A DNA stretch of 64,000 nucleotides from Siphonodentalium dalli (lineage: Eukaryota > Mollusca > Scaphopoda > Gadilida > Siphonodentaliidae), in assembly GCA_032622095.1 (NCBI GenBank), contig CP136066.1, forward strand, positions 46,594,911-46,658,910. The letters run 5' to 3'. The notes under the pieces were generated by a model. The model had not been told where the DNA came from. It saw nothing but the letters and a program-made list of their open reading frames with translations, and did no database searches. Below are positions 24,903-36,337 of the stretch, piece by piece (the stretch's first letter is position 1; each line of letters begins with the position of its first letter). The position numbers and the translations under genes were made by a program.

Positions 24903-25940
24903 CCAGATGTTACACCCATATACAACTATAATCACAGTCAGATGTTACACCTATATATAATCATACTCACATTGCCAGACGTTACATTTATATACAATCA
25001 TACTCAACTTGTCAGAGTTTTTACCTACATGCAATTATACTCACGCGATGGTAAGATGTTACACATATATGCAATCATACCCGCATGGGCAGATGTCACA
25101 CATACATACAATCATGCTCACGTGGTCAGGTGTTACACCTATATATAATCATACTCACATGTTCAGATGTCACACCTATATACCAGCATACTCACATGTT
25201 CAGATGTCACACTTATATACCATCATACTCACATGTTCAGATGTCACACCTATATACCAGCATACTCACATGTTCAGATGTCACACCTATATACCAGCAT
25301 ACTCACATGTTCAGATGTCACACCTATATACCAGCATACTCACATGTTCAGATGTCACACCTTTATAAATCATATGATTATGGTCATATGTTACACCAAT
25401 ATACCATCATACTCAGTGTCAGATGTTACACATATATACCAGCATACTCACATGTTCAGATGTTAGACCTTAACACAATCATACTCACATGTTCAGATGT
25501 TACACCTTAACACAATCATACTCACATGTTCAGATGTTACACATTAACACAATCATACTCACATGTTCAGATGTCACACCTTTATAAATCATATTATTAT
25601 GGTCATATGTTACACCAATATACCATCATACTCACAGTGTCAGATGTTACACCTATATACCATCATACTCACATATTCATATGTTTTACCTATATACAGT
25701 ATACTCACGCGGTTCACATATTAAACCTACATGTATAGAATCATACTCACATGGTCAGATGTTACACCTACATGTATACAATCATACTCTCATGGTCAGA
25801 TGTTACACATACATGTATACAATCATACTCACATGATCAGATGTTACACTTATACAGAATCATACTCACGTGGTCAGATTTTACACTTATGCACATTCAT
25901 ACTAAAATAGTCAGATGTTACAACTATATATAATTTTATA
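24890..25940. repeat. 37-bp minisatellite related to the dehydrogenase 5' splice site
   Basis: About 28 units of the form atcatactcacatg(g/t)tcag followed by atgt(t/c)acacctatatacc. A homogenised core lies at 25140-25370 and more diverged flanks on both sides. On the minus (transcribed) strand each unit reads catGTGAGTATGATtg, like the true donor of the exon at 26658. The array resumes at 26545-26657, reaching that donor. The overlapping plus-strand ORFs here are this repeat in three frames and are not genes. Confidence 0.9.
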
Positions 25941-25945
25941 TATGT

Positions 25946-26131
25946 TTGAAACCAAGACGGATTTCAGACGCATCACCGACAAAGATTCGTCTGAATTGGA
26001 CGGAGATTCGTCTGTGCTGCGTCTGACACGGATTTAATTGTTTCAAACGTCGCATTTTTGACGCATTTAATACAATTGTGGGTCTGGTATTAGATTCGAG
26101 TCGACAAAGATCCGTCGTCTGGAATGGGCCT
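25946..26131. mobile_element. Right-half fragment of the 40-bp-TIR transposon
   Basis: From gtttgaaaccaagacggatt to ctggaatgggcc it is over 95% identical to 20789-20973 by eye, ending at the same TIR. The left half is missing. Together with 26132-26545 it interrupts the 37-bp minisatellite, so it arrived after the array had formed. Confidence 0.85.
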
Positions 26132-26544
26132 TATCGACAGTGGGAGCAAAACATGAATATATCATTACAATTAACACATCTGCGTTGTTACCCTGCGTTG
26201 AGCAAACTATACATATATAATTAAAATTAACACATGGTTGAGTTCATATGAACTTCTCAGATCACTTAATGCGTGGCACTTTTCTTTTACATTACCACAA
26301 CACAAAAACAAAATCGCCAATGTCTGATTTCCCCTCACAGTTCCACCTCATCGCCCGTGGATTCACATGACCAGAACACGGAAATCGATCGATAATTCAC
26401 AGGTGAAACTCAAGCTAATATTGAGCTAACTTACAGATCTGTGTGGGCTAGACTCAAATTATCGACAGAAAATTGATAAGAAAACTTTCAGTCTCACACG
26501 ATATTCCCAACGACCGCAGCGTCGTTTCCACAATTTCCCACACA

Positions 26545-26657
26545 CCCCACTACATTCATATCTTAAACGCAATCATACTCAACTGGTCAGCTATTACACA
26601 TTTATACATTTACACCCACATGATTCATATGTTACAACACTATGTAATCATACTCAC
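26545..26657. repeat. Outlying units of the 37-bp minisatellite abutting the splice donor
   Basis: Three diverged units: aatcatactcaactggtcag, ttacacccacatgattcata, and taatcatactcacttgaac at the exon edge. The last contains the donor of the dehydrogenase exon, so the intron's first 37 bases form the first repeat unit. Confidence 0.8.
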
Positions 26658-26723
26658 TTGAACATGGGATGGAGTCGATAGAGAATATATGAGAGCATCA
26701 GCGATGTCGTCAGACTGTAGAGC
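26658..26723 (-). CDS. DHRS11-like dehydrogenase, penultimate coding exon
   Basis: Minus strand: acceptor ccgtctcgttgtag, then exactly 22 codons reading ALQSDDIADALIYSLSTPSH and VQ, then donor gtgagtatg. In DHRS11-type enzymes this is the segment L-x-x-[ED]-D-[IV]-A-[ED]-A-[LVI]-x-Y-x-L-S-T-P that precedes the C-terminal strand. Phases are 0 at both ends, matching its neighbours at 28863 and 24425. The donor is part of the minisatellite unit that fills the next intron. Confidence 0.85.
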
Positions 26724-26789
26724 CTACAACGAGACGGGCGGTGTGGCAGAGAACCAGAAAAAACGTGACGTCTGCACTCTAATTGCGTT

Positions 26790-26965
26790 GAATAATTATT
26801 ACCCAATGTTGGGAAATGTTTTTACTCAATGCAGGGTAACAATTTACCCAATATTAATTTACGGGTACAAAAAATCACCCAGCACAGAAGGGAAATTAAT
26901 ATTGGTTAAATTGTTACCCTGCGTTGAATAAACACATTGTCGAACGTTGGGTAAAATTTACCCTG
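26790..26965. repeat. Foldback sequence of gggtaaattgttaccctgcg motifs, MITE-like
   Basis: Arms at about 26826-26857 (gcagggtaacaatttaccca then atattaattt) and 26890-26925 (reverse complement) flank a 35-bp loop. Outer gttgggaaa/gttgggtaaa segments extend the fold. A related fragment (ttgttaccctgcgttgagca) lies at 26186-26210. No transposase and no clear target-site duplication. Confidence 0.65.
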
Positions 26966-27156
26966 CATTCGTATGGTGCTATATGCACCATTGTTTTGGG
27001 TAAAATTTGCGATTTAGAGTGTACATAAAAATACTGCTAATTTCATATGATGCTGGCTGATCCTGCTGATTTAACCATGATGTTGGTGGAGGTAATATAA
27101 GTATGTTAAAGGGGAAGGAAACCATCAACAAATAAGTCCGTTAATATATTTAGTAC

Positions 27157-28480
27157 TAGCGGAGTTACCCGGCGTTGTAAATGTTAAAGTGATGCGAAAC
27201 TCTCTGCTTTCGACATTTGGTGGGTATATATAAATTGTATATCCAAAATGGCATCACAAAATTTCATTCTTATACATGAATTATAAGTAGTGGTTCACCT
27301 TGTCGGAGAGATTGTCATTTTGTTTATCGTGATTAATTCGTCCCACCAATAACGAAGTATTAATTTACAACAGAACTTACTTCAGACGTTATTGTTTTGT
27401 TTAATCGTACAGTCGACCATGTTGGAATTAACGTTTGTTTTGTTTTTGGTTTTGTTTAAAACAAAATTTATTCGGATAAAAATATGAAGACGTGATCTGA
27501 TTCATCGTATCATTGAAGAAGAACCTGTATGCATTTGGTGGAATTATTGGTAAATATATCGGTATAAACTTTGGTGCCCTACCTCCCCATTCAATTATAC
27601 CTAGATAGTTTAATTACATAAAAACTTCCACTTGAGACCGATGTCAAAATGACAAATATACGTGGCAATGCCAACAATGATTCAACTTACTATATATACT
27701 ATAGTAACTATTTCATTATTATATCAGTATAATTTGACCTTTCTTTTTAAATGTCCGGAGCATGTTTCAAATTGTGTTGCATGTATGAAGCTCGTTGTTT
27801 TGCATAATGTATTGGAATTTCACTAACTCTTAGTTTACGGAACACAATCTTTGTATCAATATTCTTGGCAATATGATATTAGTGGATGATTATACATGAA
27901 TAAGTTTGGTGGAAATCGGCAAATAAACAAATTCTTATCAAATATAGTGCCCCTATCTCTCACCCAAACGGCACCAATTTGGCGTATTTAAACCAGACGA
28001 TTAGATTATTCGTATTACGTATTACGGATTTGGTGGAAATCGGCGCTAAAAATATTGCGTATCAAATTTTGGTGTCTCTTTCCCCTCCACGCAGCCCTAA
28101 CATCTTTAAACCACACAATTAGACTCCTGATTATTATATATATATACGTATAAGTTTGGTGGTAATCGGCGACTAACCAAATTCTTATCAAATTTAGTGT
28201 CCTCCCACCTCTCACCCAAACAGCAACAATTCTTTAAATCACACGATTAGATCCGCATATCATGGAGAAGAATGTATCAATTTGGTGGAAATCGGCGCTA
28301 AATATATCTGTTATCAATTTGGGTGCTACTCTCCTCTTCGGTGCAGACTGACGCCACTTTTGAAAGCTTTAAGGCACACCATCATATTCCTGACATCATG
28401 GGGATGATAATGTATAAGTTTGGTGGTATCGGCGACTAAACGAATTTTTGTATGTGCAAATTAAAAAAATCTTTGAAAAA
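27157..28480. repeat. Array of tttggtggaaatcggcg-type units
   Basis: A head like that of the 18281 repeat (tactagcggagttacccggc) is followed by units of about 110-160 bp centred near 27905, 28025, 28150, 28275 and 28420. Each has aagtttggtggaaatcggcg, then aaattcttatcaaattt and tctcacccaaac. The minus-strand ORF at 28015 is within this repeat. Confidence 0.75.
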
Positions 28481-28840
28481 AATCGATATGTTGTTTCAAA
28501 CGCGATATACCACACAGGAATGATGAAAACGCTAATGTGTCCATGCTGTCGAAGATAAATAGATGAATGTCAGTTATCGTTGTTCCAACCTACATCAGCA
28601 GGACCAACATATGTCTTTAAAATAGCAGGACCATTTAACCAGGGAAGCTGATAACAGAATAATGACTATCCGTGGTCAGCAATTGACTCACGTTGGGCAA
28701 ATTAAAAAAAATGTATGAAAAAATCGCTATATTTTTTCAAACGCGATATACTAACCAGGAATGATGATAACGCTAATGTTTCCATGCTGTCGAATATAGT
28801 GGATGAATGTCAGTTATCGCTGTTCCAACCTCGTCCTCGT
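28440..28840. repeat. Duplicated block of about 130 bp next to the 28863 exon
   Basis: The segment aaaaatcgatatgttgtttc...ctgtcgaagataaat...gttgttccaacct at about 28455-28610 recurs at about 28697-28832 with roughly 90% identity. The second copy ends 23 bp before the splice donor of the 28863 exon. Confidence 0.7.
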
Positions 28841-28862
28841 ATATGTATGATAATCAACTCAC

Positions 28863-28949
28863 CTGAAAGCTACCAAAGAGCTTTTTAGACATTTCCTCGC
28901 CGAAATTCCGTTCGATGATCTCAGTTTGAACAAACCCCGGACTAATACT
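28863..28949 (-). CDS. DHRS11-like dehydrogenase exon following the catalytic exon
   Basis: Minus strand: acceptor tccgattgcag, 29 codons reading SISPGFVQTEIIERNFGEEM and SKKLFGSFQ, then donor gtgagttg. I-S-P-G-x-V-x-T is the conserved segment after beta-6 of classical SDR enzymes, where the loop closes over the cofactor's nicotinamide. Phase 0 at both ends lets HIRTT run into SISPG, exactly as in DHRS11 relatives. The length is 87 bp without a stop. I consider the exon secure. Confidence 0.9.
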
Positions 28950-29329
28950 CTGCAATCGGACATAAAGACACGTGAGTAGCATGCGAACGTGAATCCGATT
29001 TGTTTTGAACATATATTATTCTATATCGGAATACAAACATTTGTGGATGTAATTACAAGTTCTTGAAACTTACACGAATCAACTCATCCCAACCGAATAC
29101 ATTCTGACAGCGACTGGATTTACATCTCATATAATATTTACGTGATAGTATACATTTAATCAGATAAATCAGATGATTTAATTCATATGCTATTATGTAG
29201 ATCTGTATGCACCGGGTCGAATTGCTGAAGTGGTAGTAAGCATAATAGCTAAAAAAAAAAAGGTCCTAAATTTTCTGCAACATGAAGTATTGTGTGTATC
29301 AATCTATGTTTCGGGATATATGCACATTA

Positions 29330-30115
29330 TTATGCATTGTAATCTCTGTAAATGTCGTGCATTTGGCAACTGACTTGGTCATTACAGGTCGTGTAATATA
29401 TGTCCGCTGACAACCCAATCATTACTCATGACTGTGTTGACAGTATTTAGTCAAATTCTAGTTAAGCCGGAATGGACAGGGAGCCACTATATTCGGACGG
29501 AGTCTCCCGGCCGCTTAAAATAATTGTTCGCGCGATAAATAATATTTCTTTAAATAATTAGCCCGGAATGGGGGCTCTATGGTCCAGGGAGCTACCGAGC
29601 TGAACATTGCATATTTCCCTGACCGGGAAGGGCGTGGTGGCTAACTCTTTGCTGCATAAGTAACACATATTATATTGTGCCAACTTTCCCATATTATTTC
29701 GACTATTGGAAGCTTTCGAGATCCCCCAATCATGCATCATGGTCGAACATGTTTTAATTCAAGCCTGTATAGGTAAACCTGTGGCAGCAGAGAATATGTT
29801 CAACCTTTGACTTGAGAAACATATATTCTTCTGTAAATACTGGCCGAACAATGGGGGTGTCACCCTTTTAATCTCAACGATGTACATGCATCAATAATTG
29901 AATGTTATCACTTGAGCTCTCCTTCAAAATATCTGCGCAATCTCAACCTATCGGTATTTTCTTTCTGAAATGTCCACTACCTGCTATTCAAGGCACGAGA
30001 ACACCATATCGGTTTAAAATTGAGATCAAATTAGGCATAATCGAAAAAAAAAAAAAAATCCTCACCCTGACTCGACTCGGCGTCGATTAGACGAATGAAC
30101 GTTCATGACATGCGA
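29330..30115. repeat. Dispersed repeat shared with 52130-53320, copy 1
   Basis: Blocks shared in the same order and strand: gcattgtaatctctgtaaat, tgtccgctgacaacccaat, gccgcttaaaataattgttc, a segment with ggtccagggagctaccg, aaacatatattcttctgtaa, ttgaatgttatcacttgagc, ctattcaaggcacgagaaca. Copy 1 is shorter through deletions. The family is unassigned; no coding sequence. Confidence 0.7.
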
Positions 30116-30260
30116 ATCTGTGGAAATGGCATACAAATCGCATGTGTGAATGCATGTTATATGGACATAGGATTGACCATGTGTATGCATAAATTATTCG
30201 AGTTCCATGTGTGTTCCGCCAGATAATGTCCAAATGGCGATAATCATATGGTATGTTCCT

Positions 30261-30660
30261 TTAACCCTTTACCCAACAAACCGGCCAAAACCGGCCAAAT
30301 AAAGCTGCAACAGCCTAAATTATCTTGGGTATGTCTCAATAAAACCATACAAATATGGATATCATTGGAACCGGCTCATTGACCATATTGTGATGGTTAC
30401 AGTTATGCCCTGTGCCATTGCATTCTCTTATATATGCGAGTCGACCATAGGTCGCCTCGCATATATAAGAGAATGCATTGGCCTAAAAAATATCTTTTTT
30501 TAACACTTTTTACCATTTTTTCTTACATTCTTTAACAATTTTATAATTGTTAATGTGTTAAGCCAATGCATTCTCTTATATATGCGAGGCGACCTATGGT
30601 CGACTCGCATATATAAGAGAATGCATTGGCACAGGGCCCTTCTGTTGGGTAAAGGGTTAA
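30261..30660. mobile_element. Intact 400-bp piggyBac-type MITE with two internal hairpins
   Basis: TTAA-CCCTTTACCCAACA ends are inverted at 30261 and 30660. It is the same family as 23725-24089, but the unique arm is on the left (30300-30400), so the copy is reversed. Hairpins at 30414-30482 and 30562-30630 are nearly perfect 67-69-bp palindromes with opposite loop orientation. Lying in the 28950-32317 dehydrogenase intron, it would be transcribed into a long double hairpin. Confidence 0.88.
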
Positions 30661-32317
30661 ACAACAATCCAGTTACCAAAATAGCTTACTATATTGTCTT
30701 ATGTCAGGAAGCTTCATTTTTGTCATAATGTTGAGTAAATATTTTAATTTCATGATTCGCCACCATATGCCGATATATTATAACGAAGAATAAAGGGGCC
30801 ACATTGTTGATATACGAGTCCGGGCTTAGCGGCTAATAATGTGATAACATAAACTAAGGGTCAGACGCACGTTTTGTCAAAATGTCCTGGTATTTCAAAA
30901 TGGATTGTCTCATCTATTAGGAATAACTTTGTGAAATTTGGTAAAAGCTATTATTGACACTATATTTAAGAACCATCGACCAATTGGATATCATAACCTC
31001 AATTATTTTACTTTTATGGCATGACAAATATCTAAACTTTCACTGTTTTCATGCACCAAGAACTTCTGTAAAATATATTTGTTTTCATAAGTGCAGTCCA
31101 TACATGTACATCCATGATATCATATATCAAGACCATGGGAGGAGACCTTTTTGTTCTTTGTTTGTGAAATGTAATAATTGTTTTCATTAAGAAAGGCAAC
31201 TACCCCATAATTATTGTTCTATATTTGAGGATTGTCATGCCATGCCTGTTGATCAATGAACAATTGGGCTGTGATGATTTGTGGGTCATGGGTTCACAAA
31301 CAAGTTAAAGTTGAACACCACATCTCTTAACACTGTGGCCTAATTCCTGTTGATTGCTGCCTGCTTGAGTGGACCACACTGCATATCAACATCTGTTTTC
31401 ACTGGGCTGGAATATATGTGACTGCTTTATTTTTCATTATACTATATGGGGTACGCTATATTGTGCAATTATAAATCTAACTCAACATTATGATACAAAT
31501 GAAAACGCATCTCATAGATCCAAGACAATAAGCTATTTGGTTATTGGAGTTTGTGTGTAATTATTAATTATCCTAGCAGTTCTTGGTACCGAAAGGGACA
31601 AGATAATAAAATAAAATGTTCAACCTCTCATAAGTATTAAAATTCATTGTTTGAATTGTCTCTAAATAATATTGGCCAGATTCTATATACAATGAAGATG
31701 CTGATTTGAGAAATTCAAGATTGTTTGCCAGATAGAATCGGACAAATTTTTTGTTAAAAATCTCTTGCCAGTTTTGGCTGGATTTATTGCAAAACGTGCG
31801 TCTCTCTCTTAAACAGTACTCGGAAATAAACAACTGGTCGATGTGGTGTGCACTGTAAAAAAAAACAGAAAGCTACAGTGAAATAACGAAAGTTACATCG
31901 AAATAATGAAATTTCATTTCACTGTGGCTTCTACGATTCTACGACGATCTATGCCTGTGTTATTAGATTAAACATATTTATTTGTCTAATTTCAATAACA
32001 CATAGGAAAAAACACATACATTTGTATACAGACAATGGGATTGGAGGACAAGTGCTGACTCACTTATGAGTACCTCCTCTCCCGTGTTATTTTCCGCAAT
32101 GTTATAGGCAAGCATATAAAAGAGTGTTTCTTATTATTTTATTCTTGATAAGGCAAAACAAAAATCGGTTGTCCCACTTTGGTGCAAATAACTGAAAACA
32201 GCTTTTATATGGATATGACTGTGTCAAGCATTGTTTAGAGTATATAAGGCTTATATATATATTTTTAAGATACCGTAATTCCTGAAGATTGAATACTTTA
32301 GTTACTATATAGTTTAC
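30661..32317. other. Intron sequence of the dehydrogenase gene, no other gene seen
   Basis: AT-rich. A small inverted repeat at about 31850-31930 (cactgtaaaa ... tttcactgtgg) with repeated gaaataa words looks like a short MITE remnant. The ORFs here (for example 31573-31833 minus) have no motifs. Confidence 0.5.
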
Positions 32318-32453
32318 CGTAGTCCGAATGTGGCTATTCTTTTCTCTTAGCTCATTCCTAACACCTTCAGCGATGGCTCTAACTGCGAATTTTGTTGCAG
32401 AGTAGGGGTTGAAGTTCAAATACGGATGGTGCTTCACTCCGTGCCCAGCCAAA
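32318..32453 (-). CDS. DHRS11-like dehydrogenase exon with the catalytic YxxxK
   Basis: Minus strand: acceptor acatttccctacag, one base completing a split Ser codon, then 45 codons LAGHGVKHHPYLNFNPYSAT and KFAVRAIAEGVRNELREKNS, HIRTT, then donor gtaaac. YSATK is the Y-x3-K catalytic pair of short-chain dehydrogenases, and F-A-V-R-A-[IL]-x-E-G-[LV]-R-x-E-L-R-E with HIR is the helix diagnostic of the DHRS11 branch. These enzymes are cytosolic NADP(H)-dependent ketosteroid/carbonyl reductases. The spacing from catalytic Ser to Tyr is 17, versus about 15 in vertebrate DHRS11, so the loop is slightly longer. The downstream intron is 3.4 kb and the upstream one is 14.2 kb. Confidence 0.93.
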
Positions 32454-32744
32454 CTGTAGGGAAATGTGTATTTATGTACATACATCGTCATCATCATCGT
32501 CAACAAAAACAGAGTTCCCAAAGTTTCGTCCCAGACAACCGGTGGCGCATTTGTTACTTCAACAGTAAAAGATACACTGAACTATAGGCGATTCATAGGA
32601 GATACTTGAAACATATTTATGTGAATAATGATGCAAACGCGATTGTGGACCAACTGAACTTATGAGGTCCATCTCCCAATACAATCAAATAGAGAAAACA
32701 GGATGATACAAGAGCAGAATGATTCATACACTGTTAGAGAACAT

Positions 32745-32895
32745 ACCGTCGCTTTAACGGTCTGAGACCGCGCAACACCGCTGCCAACATTTGACCGTTA
32801 AACATACGGTCAGGCCGTAGCATGTTCCACGGTATAAAACCGTTTAAGTAACTGGCAGACCGTAACCAGTAACTGTCAGACCGTTGTATTTTTTA
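32745..32895. repeat. Cluster of ACGGT/ACCGT inverted motifs
   Basis: About ten copies of acggt/accgt occur in 150 bp, with arms such as accgtcgctttaacggtctg, accgttaaacatacggtcag, ccacggtataaaaccgttta and cagaccgt repeated twice. The segment can form several alternative short stems. A MITE end or a regulatory cluster are both possible; nothing decides between them. Confidence 0.55.
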
Positions 32896-32899
32896 CGGT

Positions 32900-34999
32900 T
32901 CAGCAGCGTCTAATTAATATCAAGACCAAAACTAATAAAGGTCAGACCAATGGTATTGTTTATGGGTCAACACCAATTTGTTTACTCTTAATTTACTAAT
33001 TTACCATAGAATTAGCCAGGTTCCCAAGGTGACAATATGATTTACCGGTAGGCATTACGATTCATATGTTTTTGAATGGTCGAAACTTGTATTATTCGTA
33101 ACTGAAAAATACATCTTAGTTCTTATGTTACGATCATAGTTGTGATGAAATGTAAATCCTCAATGCATAAAGTGATAGACAATACTTACGAAACTTTGCA
33201 GTTTGCAGATGATCAAGCTTGTTATCTGCCTCGTATAATTTAATACCGAAAAGGCTGCGAACGCGTAATATGTTCGCCTTTCACTAACAACTGTATAAAT
33301 ATGGCTGTAAATACAAAAAAACGATACTAGTAATTGCTGATAAGCCAACACATCACTATTCAGTTATGAGTAATACTAATTTCGACCATTCTAAAACATG
33401 AATCGGCATGCCCTTTTAAGCCATAAAAAGAACAACAAAGCTCCAATGTTTCACAGTGAAAACTCAAATTTATGTCAGAAGGTAAAATATCTTAATGGCA
33501 TTCTTTTTGATAACATGTAAGGCGTGAAATTGTCAGTCACTTGTAAACACAGTTTTTGTTTTAAAAGGTGAATCCGTACATCGTGACAATACAGTACCAG
33601 TCAGAAGAAGTGGTATTTTAGGCGCACCTTTGTTACGACATTGAGCGTGCTTAATTTAGAAAAAAGGCGTGATTATATCACAATACAAAAAATCTGTTGC
33701 ACTTATAAATAATGTGCATATAGTGTACATATAGTGTACATATAGCATTTACAACTATAATTATATACATATCTAAAACATTGTCTCTATTTATACAATA
33801 AACAATATAGAAGAAGCAATAATTTGACTTAAATGTCACAATTTTGAGCGTAAGATGTCACAATATTAAGCACAAAATATTTAAATAATATCACAAGCGA
33901 TATGCTTATAAGCGTTTCCACTTGCAATATTATTGCGATATTGGGCGCGAAAATAGCGCGCTTAATATACCACTCCTTTTGATTGGTACTGTATATCAAA
34001 AACAGCTAGTTGGGATTGGAACCTTAAAGACAACAGCAGATCCCATATAACTGTGCGCAATGACTTGGCAACAATGTTCTCCTGTAGTCGCACATTTTCC
34101 ATGAAATTTTAAAGCATGATGCACCAAACTCACTGTATACGGGTACCACAACACTTAGTATCAATATCAGTGAGTCAGCCAAAGATAGTTTGATAAGAAC
34201 ATCCAACCAATAGTGTACTCCCGGTAAATTGTCGTAATAACTTAACGATAACATGGCGAATGATGACAATGTCTCATATCCATACAGGATGAATTGGTCC
34301 GTGTAATTGTAAAGTTGGAATTGTAGATATGTGATCATCCGTCACTGCGCGGCGTCAGTTCATTGTTTACGATGTTGTTGTTACACTGAAGCTCTTGTGA
34401 ATTACACTGGTGCGTACAGTACATGTACATGTATATCCTCTATTGTAAATGTACATGCATGTGCTTTGATACAATCAGAATCAGAACACTGTCAACTGGA
34501 TTGTCAACATTCTAATAGTAATAGCTGGTCGTTGAGTCGTTGTTGTTATTATTGTCACTATTGGTTGACATCGAAGCTCGTGTTAATTGTACCTGTATCC
34601 TCTTGTGTCAGTAAATGTGCCAGTGTTTTGACACTAAGTCAACATCATCACTTAGTCGAATGAAGTCAGAACCTGGATCACGCCATAAATCGATTGGCAT
34701 GAATCTCTACTCTCTAATTTAGTGGAAATTGTCAATGGTTAAGCCGATTTTCGCAGAATTGAAACTTGCCCGGTTATCAAAGGAACCAAAATCAGACCCT
34801 ATTAACAACTGTCCACAGTCGAACAGGTTTCTCAAAACAGTTTCCCAAAAAACAGTTTCCCAAAAAAAACAATAGTTTGGATCAAATATGCAACGCCAAC
34901 GAAAAAATGGCGAAAAAATGATATGATTGCTAAAGCGCGAACATAACCCGGAATACGTACTCATCAATATATGTACCGACCAATATACTCATCAATATA
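32900..34999. other. Intron sequence left of the palindrome, nothing recognised
   Basis: No coding motif. At the right edge a short local duplication (ctcatcaatata followed by tgtac or cgtac at 34960-34975 and 34989-35004) lies next to the element's target-site duplication. Confidence 0.45.
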
Positions 35000-36139
35000 C
35001 GTACTAGAAGAATAGCCGGCTCGTTGACTTCACATCTAAAAATAGAATCTTTGGGGTCTAAAATTGGTTGTGGGTGTCTCGTTAGCTTCACATATAAAAA
35101 TAGAATCTTTGGGTCTAAAATTGGTTGTACTAATATATTCTCAAAACTTCCAAAAACAACAAATTTCAAAATCCCCAAATTTCAAAAAAAGAAAAAATTT
35201 CAAAACCCTCAAAATTATTTCTCTAAAAAAAAAGTTTAAATAAAAAATTTATAACGAGTTTTCGGTTTCTGATAATCTCGACATTAAAAAATGTCGAATG
35301 TTTATTAAAATTATTTGCGTGTAATATCTTTCGTTATTTTTTTTGTTCAAATATTTTTCATGAAATTATTAATCGATGTTTAGAAATAGCTTTATTGGAC
35401 ATTGGGACCATCGGTATGAATGCATACATTCCAGTGTTTATCGGACGCAGTTCATACATATATAATTGTCATACCTGAAAATAGACACCATTACTCTTAC
35501 ATAAATAATAAAGAGCGTTTATTCTTTACTTCTCTATCCCCGATGAAGTTATTGAGTATATGACAGGTGTGTATTATCGTGAATTATTGGAAGTATTGAG
35601 ATGTACTATGTTGAATCACGTCTGGACGAAAAGGGTAATGTGAAATTACAACCCCCAGAATGAATTGTCATATTCGATGTACACGTGATCACACACGACA
35701 TTGTGGGTAACAATGTGTCTTTCACACCTTGCTTTACCAAATGAATTCTATTATATTCCCGTTCACAATTATATGCTATTCAGAAAACATATCGATTTAA
35801 TGTCTGAGCAGAATTAGTTGTTTAACGGGTTAGTATCAATTAAGGTTGATAAACTGTGTCATTAACACGATAATTAGTTATCCAAAACATGCATACATAA
35901 TACGTCCAGGTCACTCCATGATAGAAATTGCATCGGTGTCATTGTTATAACAACATTACGTAATAACCACTTATCATTCCATTCACACTTACGTTCATTT
36001 TGTATACCAAAAACTCCAGTTAGCACCGATGATGTAACATTATATCACTGTTATTGTATCAATTGATAGGTTCAGACAAGTTCGATGTTTAGAAAAGAAA
36101 AGTTACCTATAATTCTGCTGTGGTTAAGAAGTCCATTAT

Positions 36140-36337
36140 TTAGGGCATACCTGTATGTAGGCCTATCAGTGGATGAATAGTCTGCCGGAGAAGTACTGTG
36201 TAGACAGGTCTTGTCGGTAAGAGAGTCAGACGAGAAGTGAAGGCTCGGCTATTAAAACATAGTAATGCGATTGCGAACATCAAACGAGTCTGCGCACGCA
36301 TATCTGTCAAAAGGATACAATAGCAGTCATTGGTCAA
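36140..36337 (-). CDS. Arm L small ORF, 65 codons, unassigned
   Basis: The frame MTNDCYCILLTDMRAQTRLM followed by a hydrophobic and Leu-rich stretch is kept in both arms (partner 41827-42024). The arms are almost identical, so conservation is weak support. It may be spurious; no family is recognised. Confidence 0.25.
   Translation of the reverse strand: MTNDCYCILLTDMRAQTRLMFAIALLCFNSRAFTSRLTLLPTRPVYTVLLRQTIHPLIGLHTGMP

Noticed and set aside
24942-25933. Several 60-141-codon plus-strand ORFs with His/Tyr/Cys-rich repeats
   Set aside because: They are the 37-bp minisatellite read in three frames; the unit length is not a multiple of three, so all frames stay open.
34973-34981. Alternative 9-bp flank gtaccgacc (34973-34981 and 43160-43168) as the target duplication of the palindrome
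   Set aside because: It would leave about 24 bp on the left with no inverted partner on the right. The 6-bp cgtact/cgtacc directly abuts the inverted ends and fits better.
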